Part shown: positions 49,159 through 57,250 of the stretch, in pieces
How positions within the stretch are numbered: position 1 is the first letter of the stretch
Layout of the letters: every line of letters begins with the position of its first letter
IMG/VR virus record: IMGVR_UViG_3300004369_000643
Location: 38,595 to 102,594 of that record
Strand: one strand, 5' to 3'
Origin: a virus
Length of the DNA stretch: 64,000 nucleotides
Translations under genes and position numbers: made by a program
Notes under the pieces: model-generated
What the model was told of the DNA's origin: nothing
Database searches by the model: none
The model's input: only the letters and a program-made list of their open reading frames with translations

Positions 49159-50130
49159 ATGGCAAAACGCCCTTACACCGGTTATGATAGTACTGCATCA
49201 GGAAAGCGTGCAGGGTTTGAGACCCTCATTGATTTACTGGAAGCACATTTCGGCTTGTGGAATAATGGTACTTACGGAGTACGTCCAAAGCGTGGAAAGT
49301 CTTCGATGTCTGTCCACGCAACTGGTAGGGCAGGGGACCTGAGTTGGCGTGGTGCCCCTTATCGTGGTACTGGCAACTATGATGATGCTGTCAAAATGAT
49401 GGACTGGTTAACTGAGCACGCTGACGCTTTAGAAATTGAGGCAATTTTTGACTACTATCCAGCGCCGTGGGGGCGTGGATACAAATGTGACAGAGATGCT
49501 TGGAATGTTTATGATAAGAAAGCGTTTTCTGGTGCTCCGGGCGGGGACTGGGTCCACATTGAAGTGTCTAACCGGTATGCCGATGATCCTCAGTTCTACA
49601 TTGACTATTTCAAAGAGCATCTAGGTGACGCCGATGTTAAGCCCGCTCCCGCAAAGAAAACTCCTTCCAAGCCTGCTGGCAAAGACCCGTGGCTTCAGGT
49701 CGGCTCAAAGGGCGCTAAGGTCAAGGAAGTTCAGGGTATTGTTGGTGCGACTCAGGATGGTGATTTTGGCTCTAAGACGGAGGCGGCTGTAAAGAAATGG
49801 CAGGCAGAACACGATCAGCATGTCGATGGTATTTGGGGGCCGGGTTCGCAGAAGCATTACGAGTCCTGCGATCACAATAAGGATGAATCACCCGCTCCCG
49901 CTCCAGCGTCTGAAAAAGCAGACGATGATTCACCGAAGTATCCGGGTACCCCTTTGAAGAACGGTTCACGGAATGATTCAGTTGGTTACGTTCAGGCTAA
50001 GGTGGGCGCAACAGTGGACTGTTGGTATGGTCGTAAAACAACTCAGGCTGTGCGAAAGTATCAGGTGCGTAACAAACTGTATAACGATGGCATTGTCGGC
50101 TCTAAGACATGGAAGCACATGTTTGGCTGA
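49159..50130 (+). CDS. Endolysin: M15-type peptidase with two peptidoglycan-binding domains
   Basis: A 323-residue protein. The N-terminal domain has the zinc peptidase M15 pattern: SVHATGRAGD (H53, D60) and GDWVHIEV (H133), as in VanY/endolysin-type peptidases that cut stem peptides. A Pro/Lys linker leads to PG_binding_1 repeats at about 175-232 (KVKEVQGIVGATQDGDFGSK) and about 270-323 (VGYVQAKVGATVDCWYGRKT). This build is common in phages of actinobacteria. An AAAGGAA ribosome binding site precedes the ATG. The stop overlaps the holin start (TGATG). Confidence 0.9.
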   Translation: MAKRPYTGYDSTASGKRAGFETLIDLLEAHFGLWNNGTYGVRPKRGKSSMSVHATGRAGDLSWRGAPYRGTGNYDDAVKMMDWLTEHADALEIEAIFDYYPAPWGRGYKCDRDAWNVYDKKAFSGAPGGDWVHIEVSNRYADDPQFYIDYFKEHLGDADVKPAPAKKTPSKPAGKDPWLQVGSKGAKVKEVQGIVGATQDGDFGSKTEAAVKKWQAEHDQHVDGIWGPGSQKHYESCDHNKDESPAPAPASEKADDDSPKYPGTPLKNGSRNDSVGYVQAKVGATVDCWYGRKTTQAVRKYQVRNKLYNDGIVGSKTWKHMFG

Positions 50131-50345
50131 TGAAAGAGAAAATTATGTACGTTCTGGCTGTAGGTGTGATGTGTTGCATCATGCTGGCCATTGTCGGTGA
50201 CTATGTGGTCGCTTCGTTTGAGACATTTGAGACGGGCGAGCCTGTCGATGTTTCCTCGGACGTTATGACACTTGTTCAGACTGCTCTTGGTGGGGTTATT
50301 GGTATTATTGGCGGCTATTTTGGGGCTAAGGGTTCAAAGGATTGA
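50130..50345 (+). CDS. Holin-like membrane protein
   Basis: A 71-residue protein. A short charged start (MKEK) is followed by a membrane segment (MYVLAVGVMCCIMLAIVGDY), a polar loop, a second Gly-rich hydrophobic segment (ALGGVIGIIGGYFGA) and a basic tail (KGSKD). Size, topology and translational coupling to the endolysin (TGATG) make it a holin. ATG 50130 is chosen for this overlap. Its own stop overlaps the next start in the same way. Confidence 0.75.
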   Translation: MKEKIMYVLAVGVMCCIMLAIVGDYVVASFETFETGEPVDVSSDVMTLVQTALGGVIGIIGGYFGAKGSKD

Positions 50346-50704
50346 TGCGGTTTTTCTATCAAGCCAAAGTAGATCGTGTTGTTGACGGTGATACAGTTGA
50401 CTTGGTTATTGACTTAGGTTTTGACGTGCTTCACAAAGTGCGTGTTCGTCTTCACGGGGTAAACACACCAGAATCACGAACACGTGATCTAGAAGAGAAA
50501 GCGCTAGGACTGGCCGCTAAAGACTATGTTTCAAACTGGCTGGCAGAATCAGATGCTGTGTATGTTAAAACTCTTAAAGACGGCACCGGAAAGTTCGGTC
50601 GCATTTTGGGTTACATATACGGCGATGAACACATGAGTAAATGCTTAAACGATGACATCATTGATTCAGGTCACGGTGTGCCCTATTATGGAGGAAAGCG
50701 TTAG
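50345..50704 (+). CDS. Staphylococcal nuclease-like (SNase) protein
   Basis: A 119-residue thermonuclease-fold protein. VVDGDTVDLVID (residues 12-23) supplies the Ca-binding acids, VRLHGVNTPES has catalytic R35 and E43, and KFGRILG has R86, so all active-site positions of the family are kept. It has no signal peptide. It could degrade host nucleic acid after lysis begins or recycle nucleotides. ATG 50345 overlaps the holin stop (TGATG), so it is expressed with the lysis genes, which is an unusual partner. Confidence 0.88.
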   Translation: MRFFYQAKVDRVVDGDTVDLVIDLGFDVLHKVRVRLHGVNTPESRTRDLEEKALGLAAKDYVSNWLAESDAVYVKTLKDGTGKFGRILGYIYGDEHMSKCLNDDIIDSGHGVPYYGGKR

Positions 50705-50706
50705 GC

Positions 50707-50735
50707 TTGACATACTAACCCGCTTTGGGTAAACT
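50707..50735 (+). promoter_or_regulatory. Leaderless-type promoter for the gene at 50742
   Basis: TTGACA (50707-50712), 17 bp, TAAACT (50730-50735), 6 nt, ATG at 50742, directly after the lysis operon. Confidence 0.8.
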
Positions 50736-50741
50736 ACACCT

Positions 50742-51257
50742 ATGGATAAAAAGATTGTCAGAGAAGCGGTATCTCCTGTACCTATTCCTTCGCTATCAGA
50801 AAAAACCCACCGTGCTGTTGAACTGTTGATTGCTAAAGAAGGTGTTTTTAGGACTAACGAGTCGTGGGTGCACACCGCTTTACAACCATTAATCAAAAGT
50901 GGTCACGTTAATGTAGACGGTAACATTATTTCAATTGGTAAGAACTTTGAGTTTTTCCTTTTGGATATGTCCAACACTTCTGCAAGTTATAACAGTACTT
51001 TAAAGAAATATAGAGAATTGGTTGCGTCCAATGTCGAAAAGTATGATGTAACTAATTTTGACGTTATGGACAAAGTTGCTTCTATAAAGAGCACTGACGA
51101 GAAGATTGTGTACTTAACCAGCGTGTTGGCTGATACGTTCGGTAAACTTGAAGAGGCTTTAAATAGAACTTCACATTTAGAAAACCTTTGTAGAGAGATG
51201 GATATCTCATTATCTGTCATGGAGTCTATAACATTTGATGAGAGTTCTGACAGTTAA
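50742..51257 (+). CDS. Hypothetical protein with possible winged-helix N terminus
   Basis: A 171-residue protein. Residues about 20-62 (KTHRAVELLIAKEGVFRTNE then ALQPLIKSGHVNVDGNII) have the length and pattern of a winged helix; the rest is helical with a coiled-coil end. No named family. It is the first gene of the DNA-metabolism operon, from a near-consensus leaderless promoter, and overlaps the next HTH gene by 20 bp. Confidence 0.65.
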   Translation: MDKKIVREAVSPVPIPSLSEKTHRAVELLIAKEGVFRTNESWVHTALQPLIKSGHVNVDGNIISIGKNFEFFLLDMSNTSASYNSTLKKYRELVASNVEKYDVTNFDVMDKVASIKSTDEKIVYLTSVLADTFGKLEEALNRTSHLENLCREMDISLSVMESITFDESSDS

Positions 51258-51498
51258 TGCACGAGTTTTGCTCGCCGTGCTAGAAAACCCCGATATGACT
51301 CAGAAGCAAATCGCTGACGAGTTAGGTATGCGTTATCAGCACGTGTGGCGAGCATTAGACCGACTAGTTAAGGAAGGAATACTACGTAAGGAACGTCAAA
51401 ACAGACGAACCTACTTTTTTGCAGATAAAGGTTTTTATAACCTAGATGACATTCGCCGCTTACAGGCTTGCATGTCTCTGCAAGATATGGTAAACTGA
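51238..51498 (+). CDS. Small winged helix-turn-helix regulator
   Basis: An 86-residue protein. ARVLLAVLENPDMTQKQIAD then ELGMRYQHVWRALDRLVKEG is a MarR-like helix-turn-helix, followed by a wing (ILRKERQNRRTYFFADKGF). It would bind DNA as a dimer and could be the repressor for one of the palindromic operators seen in the window. The ATG at 51238 is preferred to the TTG at 51235. It overlaps the preceding gene by 20 bp. Confidence 0.8.
   Translation: MRVLTVNARVLLAVLENPDMTQKQIADELGMRYQHVWRALDRLVKEGILRKERQNRRTYFFADKGFYNLDDIRRLQACMSLQDMVN
51468..51496 (+). promoter_or_regulatory. Promoter for the exonuclease gene
   Basis: TTGCAT (51468-51473), 17 bp, TAAACT (51491-51496), 8 nt, ATG at 51505; nearly leaderless. 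Confidence 0.55.
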
Positions 51499-51504
51499 TA
51501 TATT

Positions 51505-52263
51505 ATGGCAAAGATACTATACTACGACATTGAAACAGCACCCAACATGAGTTATGTTTGGGGTCAGTACGAGCAGAACGTAATTGAGCATGAACGAGAA
51601 TGGTACATGCTCTGCGTATCTTATAGGTGGGAAGGAGAAAAGTCCACTAAGGTCACATCTCTAGTTGACTTCCCCGCTGAGTACAAGAAAGACCCCGAGA
51701 ATGACTACCACGTCGTAAAGAAGTTGTGGGAGTTGTTAGATGAGGCTGACATTGTTGTAGCACACAACGGTGACAGGTTTGATATGCGCAAGGCTAATGC
51801 CCGCTTCGTGGCACATGGCCTAGGCCCTATTTCTCCTGTAAAGCAGATTGACACTTTAAAGGTTGCCAAGCGTTACTTCATGTTTAACAGCAACAAACTT
51901 GACCACCTAGGTCAACATTTAGGCTTAGGCCGAAAGGTTGCTACTGGCGGCTTTGAGACGTGGGCTGGATGTATGCGTGGCGACATGAAGTTTTGGAAGT
52001 TGATGGTAAAGTACGCTAAGCAAGATGTGGACTTGTTACGTAATGTTTATATGAAGTTGCGGCCTTGGATGACTAATCACCCCAATCTAAATGTTTACGA
52101 TGGTGGCAGTAATTGTCCCACCTGTGGTTCTTCTAACTTGCAGAGGCGTGGTCAGCGGTACACGCAAGTAGCGACGTACCAGCAGTGGTATTGTAATGAT
52201 TGCAGTGCTTGGTCACGTACTCGTGTGGCTGAGAAGTCTCAGCGCCCCGTCGTTACACCTTGA
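51505..52263 (+). CDS. DnaQ-like 3'-5' exonuclease with C-terminal zinc ribbon
   Basis: A 252-residue protein. YYDIETAP (D8, E10) is Exo I, VVAHNGDRFDMRKANAR is Exo II and MVKYAKQDVDLLRNVY is the Exo III YxxxD type, so all DEDDy metal ligands are present. Residues about 204-240 hold CPTCGSSNLQRRG and WYCNDC, a four-Cys zinc ribbon that likely binds DNA. It may proofread, process ends or degrade host DNA. It is separate from the polymerase, which has its own exonuclease domain. Confidence 0.88.
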   Translation: MAKILYYDIETAPNMSYVWGQYEQNVIEHEREWYMLCVSYRWEGEKSTKVTSLVDFPAEYKKDPENDYHVVKKLWELLDEADIVVAHNGDRFDMRKANARFVAHGLGPISPVKQIDTLKVAKRYFMFNSNKLDHLGQHLGLGRKVATGGFETWAGCMRGDMKFWKLMVKYAKQDVDLLRNVYMKLRPWMTNHPNLNVYDGGSNCPTCGSSNLQRRGQRYTQVATYQQWYCNDCSAWSRTRVAEKSQRPVVTP

Positions 52264-52267
52264 TTAA

Positions 52268-52513
52268 ATGAACACTGAAATAGCAAAAACTTTATACGCT
52301 AGGGTTCCTGACAGGCTGTACTGGCACAGCAATAGAGAAGCGTGGTATGCTTGCTACGACTCAGAGTTGTGCATTTTGACTAATGCTTCTAGTAAATTGG
52401 AAGCATACTGTTATACGACTAAGCCTGAATATCGTGATGCCCGAAGCAAAATTGTAGACGAATACAATTTGAGAAAAGGAAAGGTACATTCTTTCAATGA
52501 TGAGAATCGCTGA
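52268..52513 (+). CDS. Hypothetical protein
   Basis: An 81-residue protein with many Tyr and Arg residues (VPDRLYWHSNREAWYACYDS). No family recognised. It follows the exonuclease by 4 bp and overlaps the IMPDH-like gene by 17 bp, so it is within the same operon. No ribosome binding site is evident. Confidence 0.6.
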   Translation: MNTEIAKTLYARVPDRLYWHSNREAWYACYDSELCILTNASSKLEAYCYTTKPEYRDARSKIVDEYNLRKGKVHSFNDENR

Positions 52514-53501
52514 TTCCAACGGGTTATCATTTGACGACGTTTTAATTAAACCCACGTATTCGGAAGTTCGTAGCAGGTCTAATGTAGATTTAAGTACGTC
52601 TGTAGGTAGCCTAAATCTTAAACTTCCTTTTATTGCAGCAAACATGGCAACCGTGTGTGAGTACACTATGGCAAGTGCGATGGATAGGCTTGGCGGTTTG
52701 GGTGTTGTTCATAGAAACGTTCCTTTGCTTGAACGATTTAGTAGTGTTGCTGGTCGCACAACAAATGCCGCTGTTGCTTTCGGTGTAAACGAAGACTTGG
52801 GTGCAGTTATAGATTTTGCTAACAGGTTTCGCACTCCCATGCTTGTCCTAGACATTGCACATGGACATAGTAAACATGCTTTAGACGCTTTAACTAAGGT
52901 TAAGGGCGGTTTAACTTATCCTGCTAATATGGTTGGTGGGAATATTGCGACATCCGAAGGCGTTAAAGCCTTTGTGGATGCGGGTGCAGACGCAGTGAAA
53001 GTTGGCATCGGCCCTGGTAGTGTTTGTTCAACACGAGTTGTAACCGGAGTTGGTGTACCCCAGTTGAGCGCTATTTCAGAGTGTGTTGATGCTGCAGATG
53101 TGCTAGGTGTTCAGGTTATTGCTGATGGCGGAATTAAGAGTGCCGGTGATGCCGCTAAAGCACTAGCGGTTGGCGCTGACGCTGTAATGTTAGGCAACAT
53201 GCTTGCTGGTACTAAAGAAGCCCCCGGTGATATGGTTGAGCATGACGGTAAGATGTATAAGGCTCATTATGGTATGGCTTCCGAGCAGGCTGGCTCAGCG
53301 TACGCTGAAGGCGTTTCGGGTTTCGTTCCTTATCGTGGATCTGTAGAAAACATTATAAATGCACTAGTTAAGGGTGTGTCTTCGACATGTAGTTACGTAA
53401 ATGCGCACACCCTTGCCGAATTGCACAGAAACACAGAGTTTATTCAGATAACTTCTGCGGGTTTGCAGGAGTCGGTACCTCATGATATAATGGAGATATG
53501 A
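52497..53501 (+). CDS. IMP dehydrogenase/GMP reductase-like enzyme without CBS domains
   Basis: A 334-residue TIM-barrel protein. [20 protein letters not shown] is the usual start; [20 protein letters not shown] carries the catalytic Cys (about C177); [20 protein letters not shown] and [17 protein letters not shown] bind phosphate. The flap region reads [20 protein letters not shown], closer to GMP reductase (YGMSS) than to IMPDH (RGMGS), and no CBS pair is present. It would act on guanine nucleotide supply in either direction. It overlaps the polymerase start as ATGA (53498-53501), linking nucleotide supply with replication. Confidence 0.85.
   Translation: MMRIADSNGLSFDDVLIKPTYSEVRSRSNVDLSTSVGSLNLKLPFIAANMATVCEYTMASAMDRLGGLGVVHRNVPLLERFSSVAGRTTNAAVAFGVNEDLGAVIDFANRFRTPMLVLDIAHGHSKHALDALTKVKGGLTYPANMVGGNIATSEGVKAFVDAGADAVKVGIGPGSVCSTRVVTGVGVPQLSAISECVDAADVLGVQVIADGGIKSAGDAAKALAVGADAVMLGNMLAGTKEAPGDMVEHDGKMYKAHYGMASEQAGSAYAEGVSGFVPYRGSVENIINALVKGVSSTCSYVNAHTLAELHRNTEFIQITSAGLQESVPHDIMEI
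53463..53491 (+). promoter_or_regulatory. Leaderless-type promoter for the DNA polymerase
   Basis: TTGCAG (53463-53468), 17 bp, TATAAT (53486-53491) with an upstream TGA (extended -10), 6 nt, ATG at 53498. It lies inside the preceding gene. Confidence 0.65.
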
Positions 53502-55432
53502 TTAGCGAAGATTCAATTACACTGTTTGACGACTGGCTTCACAAGACTGAGCACGGAGACAATACTCTAGGTGAGGTTGTTCTTGTTCGTTCAGATGACG
53601 ACTTCAGAGATTTCAGCGAGTGGTTATTTGAACGCAAGCGTCCTCTAGCGTACGACATTGAGGCCAGTGGTCTAGATACATATTCTCCCGAGTGGGTAAT
53701 TAAAAGTATTCAGTGGGGCGATCAAGAAAAAGCGTTTGTGTTTATCTGGCAAGAGCCTTGGTTTCAGAAGTCTATTGACATCGTTATGAATGAAACCGAT
53801 TATAGGTTACTGGCTCATAACGCTGCATTCGATGCCATAGGACTAGATCGACATAACCACGTGGACGCTCTAGAGTTATTAGCAAGAACATATGATACGA
53901 AGATTTTGGCGCATTTGGCTGATCCTCGTAGCCGTCAAGAAGGTGGTGTAGGGCATGGTTTGAAGAACTTGTCGGCGCATCATGTTGATAAGTCTGCGCC
54001 TGACTCGGATTCAGCGCTTAAAGACGTTTTTAAGCAGAATAAATGGTCTATTCAAGAGGGATGGAAAAACATTCCCGCCACACACCCTACGTTAGTACAG
54101 TACGCCGGTATAGATGTAATTTTAACTGCTAGACTTTTCCCTAAGTTGCGGCAAGAAATAAAACGTCAAACAATGGATCATTTAGTCAAGTATGAACATC
54201 AAATTTTAATTCTGGTTGCAGATATGGAGCGACGTGGTATGCGTATTGACGTTGAGTACGCAAAACGTCTAGTTGACGAGATGACAAACGAAGAGCAACG
54301 CAATATTGATATTGTTAAGAGTTTCGGTGTCGCAAACCACAACGCTACTAAAGATGTTGCTGCAGGTCTTCAGGCTTTAGGGGTTAAGTTGTTAGAGACT
54401 ACTGCTTCCGGGGCGTTAAAGGTAGATAAAACTATTTTAAATGCTATTTGCGATGATGAGGAGGCTGGTAATGCTAGAGTGCTTGCTCAGGCAGTTATGG
54501 GCGCTAAAAACAACGCAAAATGGCGAGATTCGTATGTTACTGCTTCTTTAGCCACAATGGACGCTAACGGTAGGGTTCATCCTAAGATTAATAGTTTACA
54601 GGCTAGGACTGGTCGTATGTCTATTAATAACCCTCCTCTCCAACAGTTACCCTCTGGTGGAGATGCTATACGTCGAATGTTCTTAGCGGAAGAGGGGTGC
54701 CAGATGGCATCTATCGACTTTTCTGGAGTTGAGTTGCGGGTATTAGCCGCTTTGTCACAAGACCCTGTTATGTTGAAAGTTTTTAAGGATGGTGATGATC
54801 TGCATCAAACTACTGCCGATAATACTGGGGTCACTCGCAAGGTTGCTAAGACTGTAAACTTTGGTAAAGTGTATGGTGCAGGCCCTAAGACTTTGGCTCG
54901 CCAGTCAGGATTGACAGTTGAAGAAGCCCAAAAAGTGTGCGATCTATTCGACAGCACCTATCAAGGTGTAACAAAGTTTTCGCATCAATTAGCGTTCCCT
55001 ATCAAAAAGGGTCAGCGTAGTTATGTGGTTACACATACTGGACGCAAACTTCCTGTAGATGAGGAGCGCCCCTATGCGGCCTTAAACTATTGTATTCAGT
55101 CCACGGCTAGAGATGTTTTAGGAAGAGCCATGATAAAGGTGCATGATGCTGGCTTATGGGAGTATGCTATGCTTCCCATTCACGATGAAATCTTATTTAG
55201 TTTCCCTAAGGATAATGCCGAAGAACTGTGTCGTGAAGCAGGCGTAGTTATGGAGATGATTCTTAAAGACGTGCATATTTCAACAGAGCCTGATTTGGGT
55301 GGCGACTCTTGGGGCACGCTATATACAGAAGGTGAACATGCTGTTGTTGAGTTGAATGATGATGACCGAAGAAAGTACGGTGACGAACATCTTATAAAGC
55401 ACTTGTTTGAGGCTAAGACGTTTGAGTTTTAG
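53498..55432 (+). CDS. polA: Family A DNA polymerase
   Basis: A 644-residue replicative polymerase. The N-terminal 3'-5' exonuclease has LAYDIEASGLDTYS (Exo I), LLAHNAAFDAIGLD (Exo II) and VQYAGIDVILTARL (Exo III). The polymerase part has the RTGRMSINNPPLQQLP primer region, motif A MASIDFSGVELRVLAALSQD, motif B TRKVAKTVNFGKVYGAG (Phe at the position of E. coli Pol I 762) and motif C PIHDEILFS. No 5'-3' exonuclease domain is present. It replicates the phage genome; helicase and primase were not found in this window. Confidence 0.95.
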   Translation: MISEDSITLFDDWLHKTEHGDNTLGEVVLVRSDDDFRDFSEWLFERKRPLAYDIEASGLDTYSPEWVIKSIQWGDQEKAFVFIWQEPWFQKSIDIVMNETDYRLLAHNAAFDAIGLDRHNHVDALELLARTYDTKILAHLADPRSRQEGGVGHGLKNLSAHHVDKSAPDSDSALKDVFKQNKWSIQEGWKNIPATHPTLVQYAGIDVILTARLFPKLRQEIKRQTMDHLVKYEHQILILVADMERRGMRIDVEYAKRLVDEMTNEEQRNIDIVKSFGVANHNATKDVAAGLQALGVKLLETTASGALKVDKTILNAICDDEEAGNARVLAQAVMGAKNNAKWRDSYVTASLATMDANGRVHPKINSLQARTGRMSINNPPLQQLPSGGDAIRRMFLAEEGCQMASIDFSGVELRVLAALSQDPVMLKVFKDGDDLHQTTADNTGVTRKVAKTVNFGKVYGAGPKTLARQSGLTVEEAQKVCDLFDSTYQGVTKFSHQLAFPIKKGQRSYVVTHTGRKLPVDEERPYAALNYCIQSTARDVLGRAMIKVHDAGLWEYAMLPIHDEILFSFPKDNAEELCREAGVVMEMILKDVHISTEPDLGGDSWGTLYTEGEHAVVELNDDDRRKYGDEHLIKHLFEAKTFEF

Positions 55433-55484
55433 GCCAAAATTAGAAGCAAAACTGTGAGATTACTGACAAAGTTTCATTTTTACT

Positions 55485-55498
55485 CGCAAAAGTTTGCG
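55485..55498. promoter_or_regulatory. Inverted repeat upstream of the sigma factor promoter
   Basis: CGCAAA AG TTTGCG, perfect 6-bp arms, ending 7 bp before the -35 element. A likely regulator site in a 187-bp gap. Confidence 0.45.
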
Positions 55499-55505
55499 GT
55501 CAGAC

Positions 55506-55534
55506 TTGATTTAAACGCCGCTATGGTGTATAAT
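55506..55534 (+). promoter_or_regulatory. Promoter of the sigma factor gene
   Basis: TTGATT (55506-55511), 17 bp, TATAAT (55529-55534). The transcript would start near 55541 with a leader of about 80 nt that holds a GGCC ATTTC GGCC hairpin (about 55589-55601) and the AAAGGAG ribosome binding site. Confidence 0.65.
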
Positions 55535-55619
55535 TGGGTTCTAATAGACATGGGATACACACAAACACACCTTATCCCTATATATACGGCCATTTCGGCC
55601 AAAGAAAGGAGTACGACAT

Positions 55620-56543
55620 ATGTCAGGATATAAGAGAAGTTCTAGGCACAAGATTCTCACCCGAGAGGAAGAAGTTATCTTGGGGCGTGCTGTTGTTGAA
55701 GGACAGCAGGCCGCTAAGGAGTTAAACGACGCCCACATTGAAGGTACTACGTTAGATTTTGCTGAACGCCGCAAACTTAATGCTGCTGTTCGTGAAGGTA
55801 AGCGTGCAAAAGACACATTTGTGGAGCATAACCTTCGACTCGCTATGGACACCGCTTCCAAGTATGCTAGGTCTCAAACCCGTATGGAATACGAAGACCT
55901 GATTCAAGAAGCAACTATCGGGCTTATGCGTGCTGTAGACAAGTTTGATCCCGAGCGTGGATTCAAGTTCTCCACGTATGCCACGTGGTGGTGCCGTCAG
56001 GCATGTCAGCGAGCAATTGCTAATTACGGTCGTGCTATACGCTTACCTATGCACGTTGAAGCAGATGTACGTAAGTTGGTGGCTGTTATTGACGAGTTCT
56101 CCACACATCAGGACGATATATCTAGAGAACAGGTTGCAGACTTTTTAGATTGGGACTTTGACTACTTAGAAGAAATTTGGCAACATATGGAAACTTCTAG
56201 GCTAGAATCTTTAGATAATCCTTTATCTGAAGATAGTGGTGTTACTTACGCTGACACTCTTGTTGATGGTAATCAAACACCTGTCGATGAAGTTGGAACA
56301 GAATCTTCATTTGCTAGCGATATCCTTAAGGCGTTGTCGATTTTACCCGAGCGAGAATACAACGTACTAGTAATGCACCACGGTCTTGCAGGTTTACAGG
56401 AGCCTATGACACTTCAGGATATTGGCAATCAGATGGGTTTGACTCGTGAACGTGTTAGGCAATTAGAGGCTAAGGCTATTGCCAGACTTAGGCACCCTTC
56501 GTCTGGCGTTGCGTGGGCGTTTACACAAGACGACGAAAACTAA
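55620..56543 (+). CDS. RNA polymerase sigma-70 family factor
   Basis: A 307-residue sigma factor. Region 1.2/2.1 is VEHNLRLAMDTASKYARSQT, 2.2 EYEDLIQEATIGLMRAVDKF, 2.3-2.4 FKFSTYATWWCRQACQRAIA then RAIRLPMHV, region 3 about 155-200 and region 4.2 MTLQDIGNQMGLTRERVRQL. The layout is that of primary-type (group 1/2) factors without the acidic region 1.1. It should direct host core polymerase to -35/-10 promoters of TTGACN/TANNNT type, which is the very pattern that repeats in this window. AAAGGAG precedes the ATG. Confidence 0.93.
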   Translation: MSGYKRSSRHKILTREEEVILGRAVVEGQQAAKELNDAHIEGTTLDFAERRKLNAAVREGKRAKDTFVEHNLRLAMDTASKYARSQTRMEYEDLIQEATIGLMRAVDKFDPERGFKFSTYATWWCRQACQRAIANYGRAIRLPMHVEADVRKLVAVIDEFSTHQDDISREQVADFLDWDFDYLEEIWQHMETSRLESLDNPLSEDSGVTYADTLVDGNQTPVDEVGTESSFASDILKALSILPEREYNVLVMHHGLAGLQEPMTLQDIGNQMGLTRERVRQLEAKAIARLRHPSSGVAWAFTQDDEN

Positions 56544-56546
56544 TAT

Positions 56547-56575
56547 TTGCGTTACTGTTCAAATAGTGCTATACT
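56547..56575 (+). promoter_or_regulatory. Promoter of the tRNA gene
   Basis: TTGCGT (56547-56552), 17 bp, TATACT (56570-56575), then 10 nt to the tRNA. Confidence 0.65.
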
Positions 56576-56585
56576 TGTAGCCCTA

Positions 56586-56669
56586 GCCCCCGTGGCGGAA
56601 TAGGCATACGCAGGAGACTTAAAATCTCTGGCCCGTAAGGGCTTGTGGGTTCAAATCCCACCGGGGGTA
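56586..56669 (+). tRNA. tRNA-Leu, anticodon UAA
   Basis: An 84-nt cloverleaf: acceptor GCCCCCG with CGGGGGT, D-arm with GGCGGAATAGGCATACGC, anticodon stem GGAGA/TCTCT with loop CTTAAAA, long variable arm typical of Leu tRNA, T-arm GTGGG TTCAAAT CCCAC and discriminator A. CCA is not encoded. It reads UUA (and UUG by wobble), codons that are frequent in this phage and rare in GC-rich hosts. Confidence 0.92.
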
Positions 56670-56689
56670 CTGTTACTGAAAGGAGTATT

Positions 56690-57232
56690 ATGAACATATT
56701 TGTAGTAGATCAAGACCCTGTTACAGCGGCTAATTCGTTGTGTGATAAGCACGTACCTAAGATGATCGTAGAAACAACCCAAATGCTTGTTTCCGCTTTG
56801 CGTCGCCACGGTGCATCAGATGACGATGTTCCTTTAACTAAGTCAGGTACCCCTCACAAGGGCGGTTATCCTAATCATCCTGCTACCCGCTGGGTTGGCG
56901 ATTCTCGTACCAACGCCGAATGGCTAGTGGAGCATGGGTTTGGATTGTGTTCCCAGTTTGAAATGCGTTTCAATAAAGAACATGCCTGCTTTTCACAATT
57001 GCTAAAAATTGTAGACAACCTAGATTTCATTCCCGACTATGGCCTAACTGATGTTGCGCTGTGTGTTGGTGAAGAACTTCAGAATGGTCGTACACATGCG
57101 CCTATTTCTGATGCTGTACAGGTCTATAGAAATTTCTATAGAATAGACAAGGCTGAGTTTGCCAAGTGGGACAAGGGTGTTAGCGCTCCTGTCTGGTGGC
57201 AAACTAGCGAATTAGTTGACACACGAATTTAA
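56690..57232 (+). CDS. Conserved phage protein of unknown function
   Basis: A 180-residue protein. The opening MNIFVVDQDPVTAANSLCDK then HVPKMIVETTQMLVSA, and later HPATRWVGDSRTNAEWLVEH and a YRNFYRIDKAEFAKW end, resemble a family widespread in aquatic phages without known function. His, Cys and Asp residues near the start could bind metal. ATG 56690 has an AAAGGAG ribosome binding site; it may be read from the tRNA promoter. Confidence 0.65.
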   Translation: MNIFVVDQDPVTAANSLCDKHVPKMIVETTQMLVSALRRHGASDDDVPLTKSGTPHKGGYPNHPATRWVGDSRTNAEWLVEHGFGLCSQFEMRFNKEHACFSQLLKIVDNLDFIPDYGLTDVALCVGEELQNGRTHAPISDAVQVYRNFYRIDKAEFAKWDKGVSAPVWWQTSELVDTRI

Positions 57233-57250
57233 GAAAGGTATTATATATCC

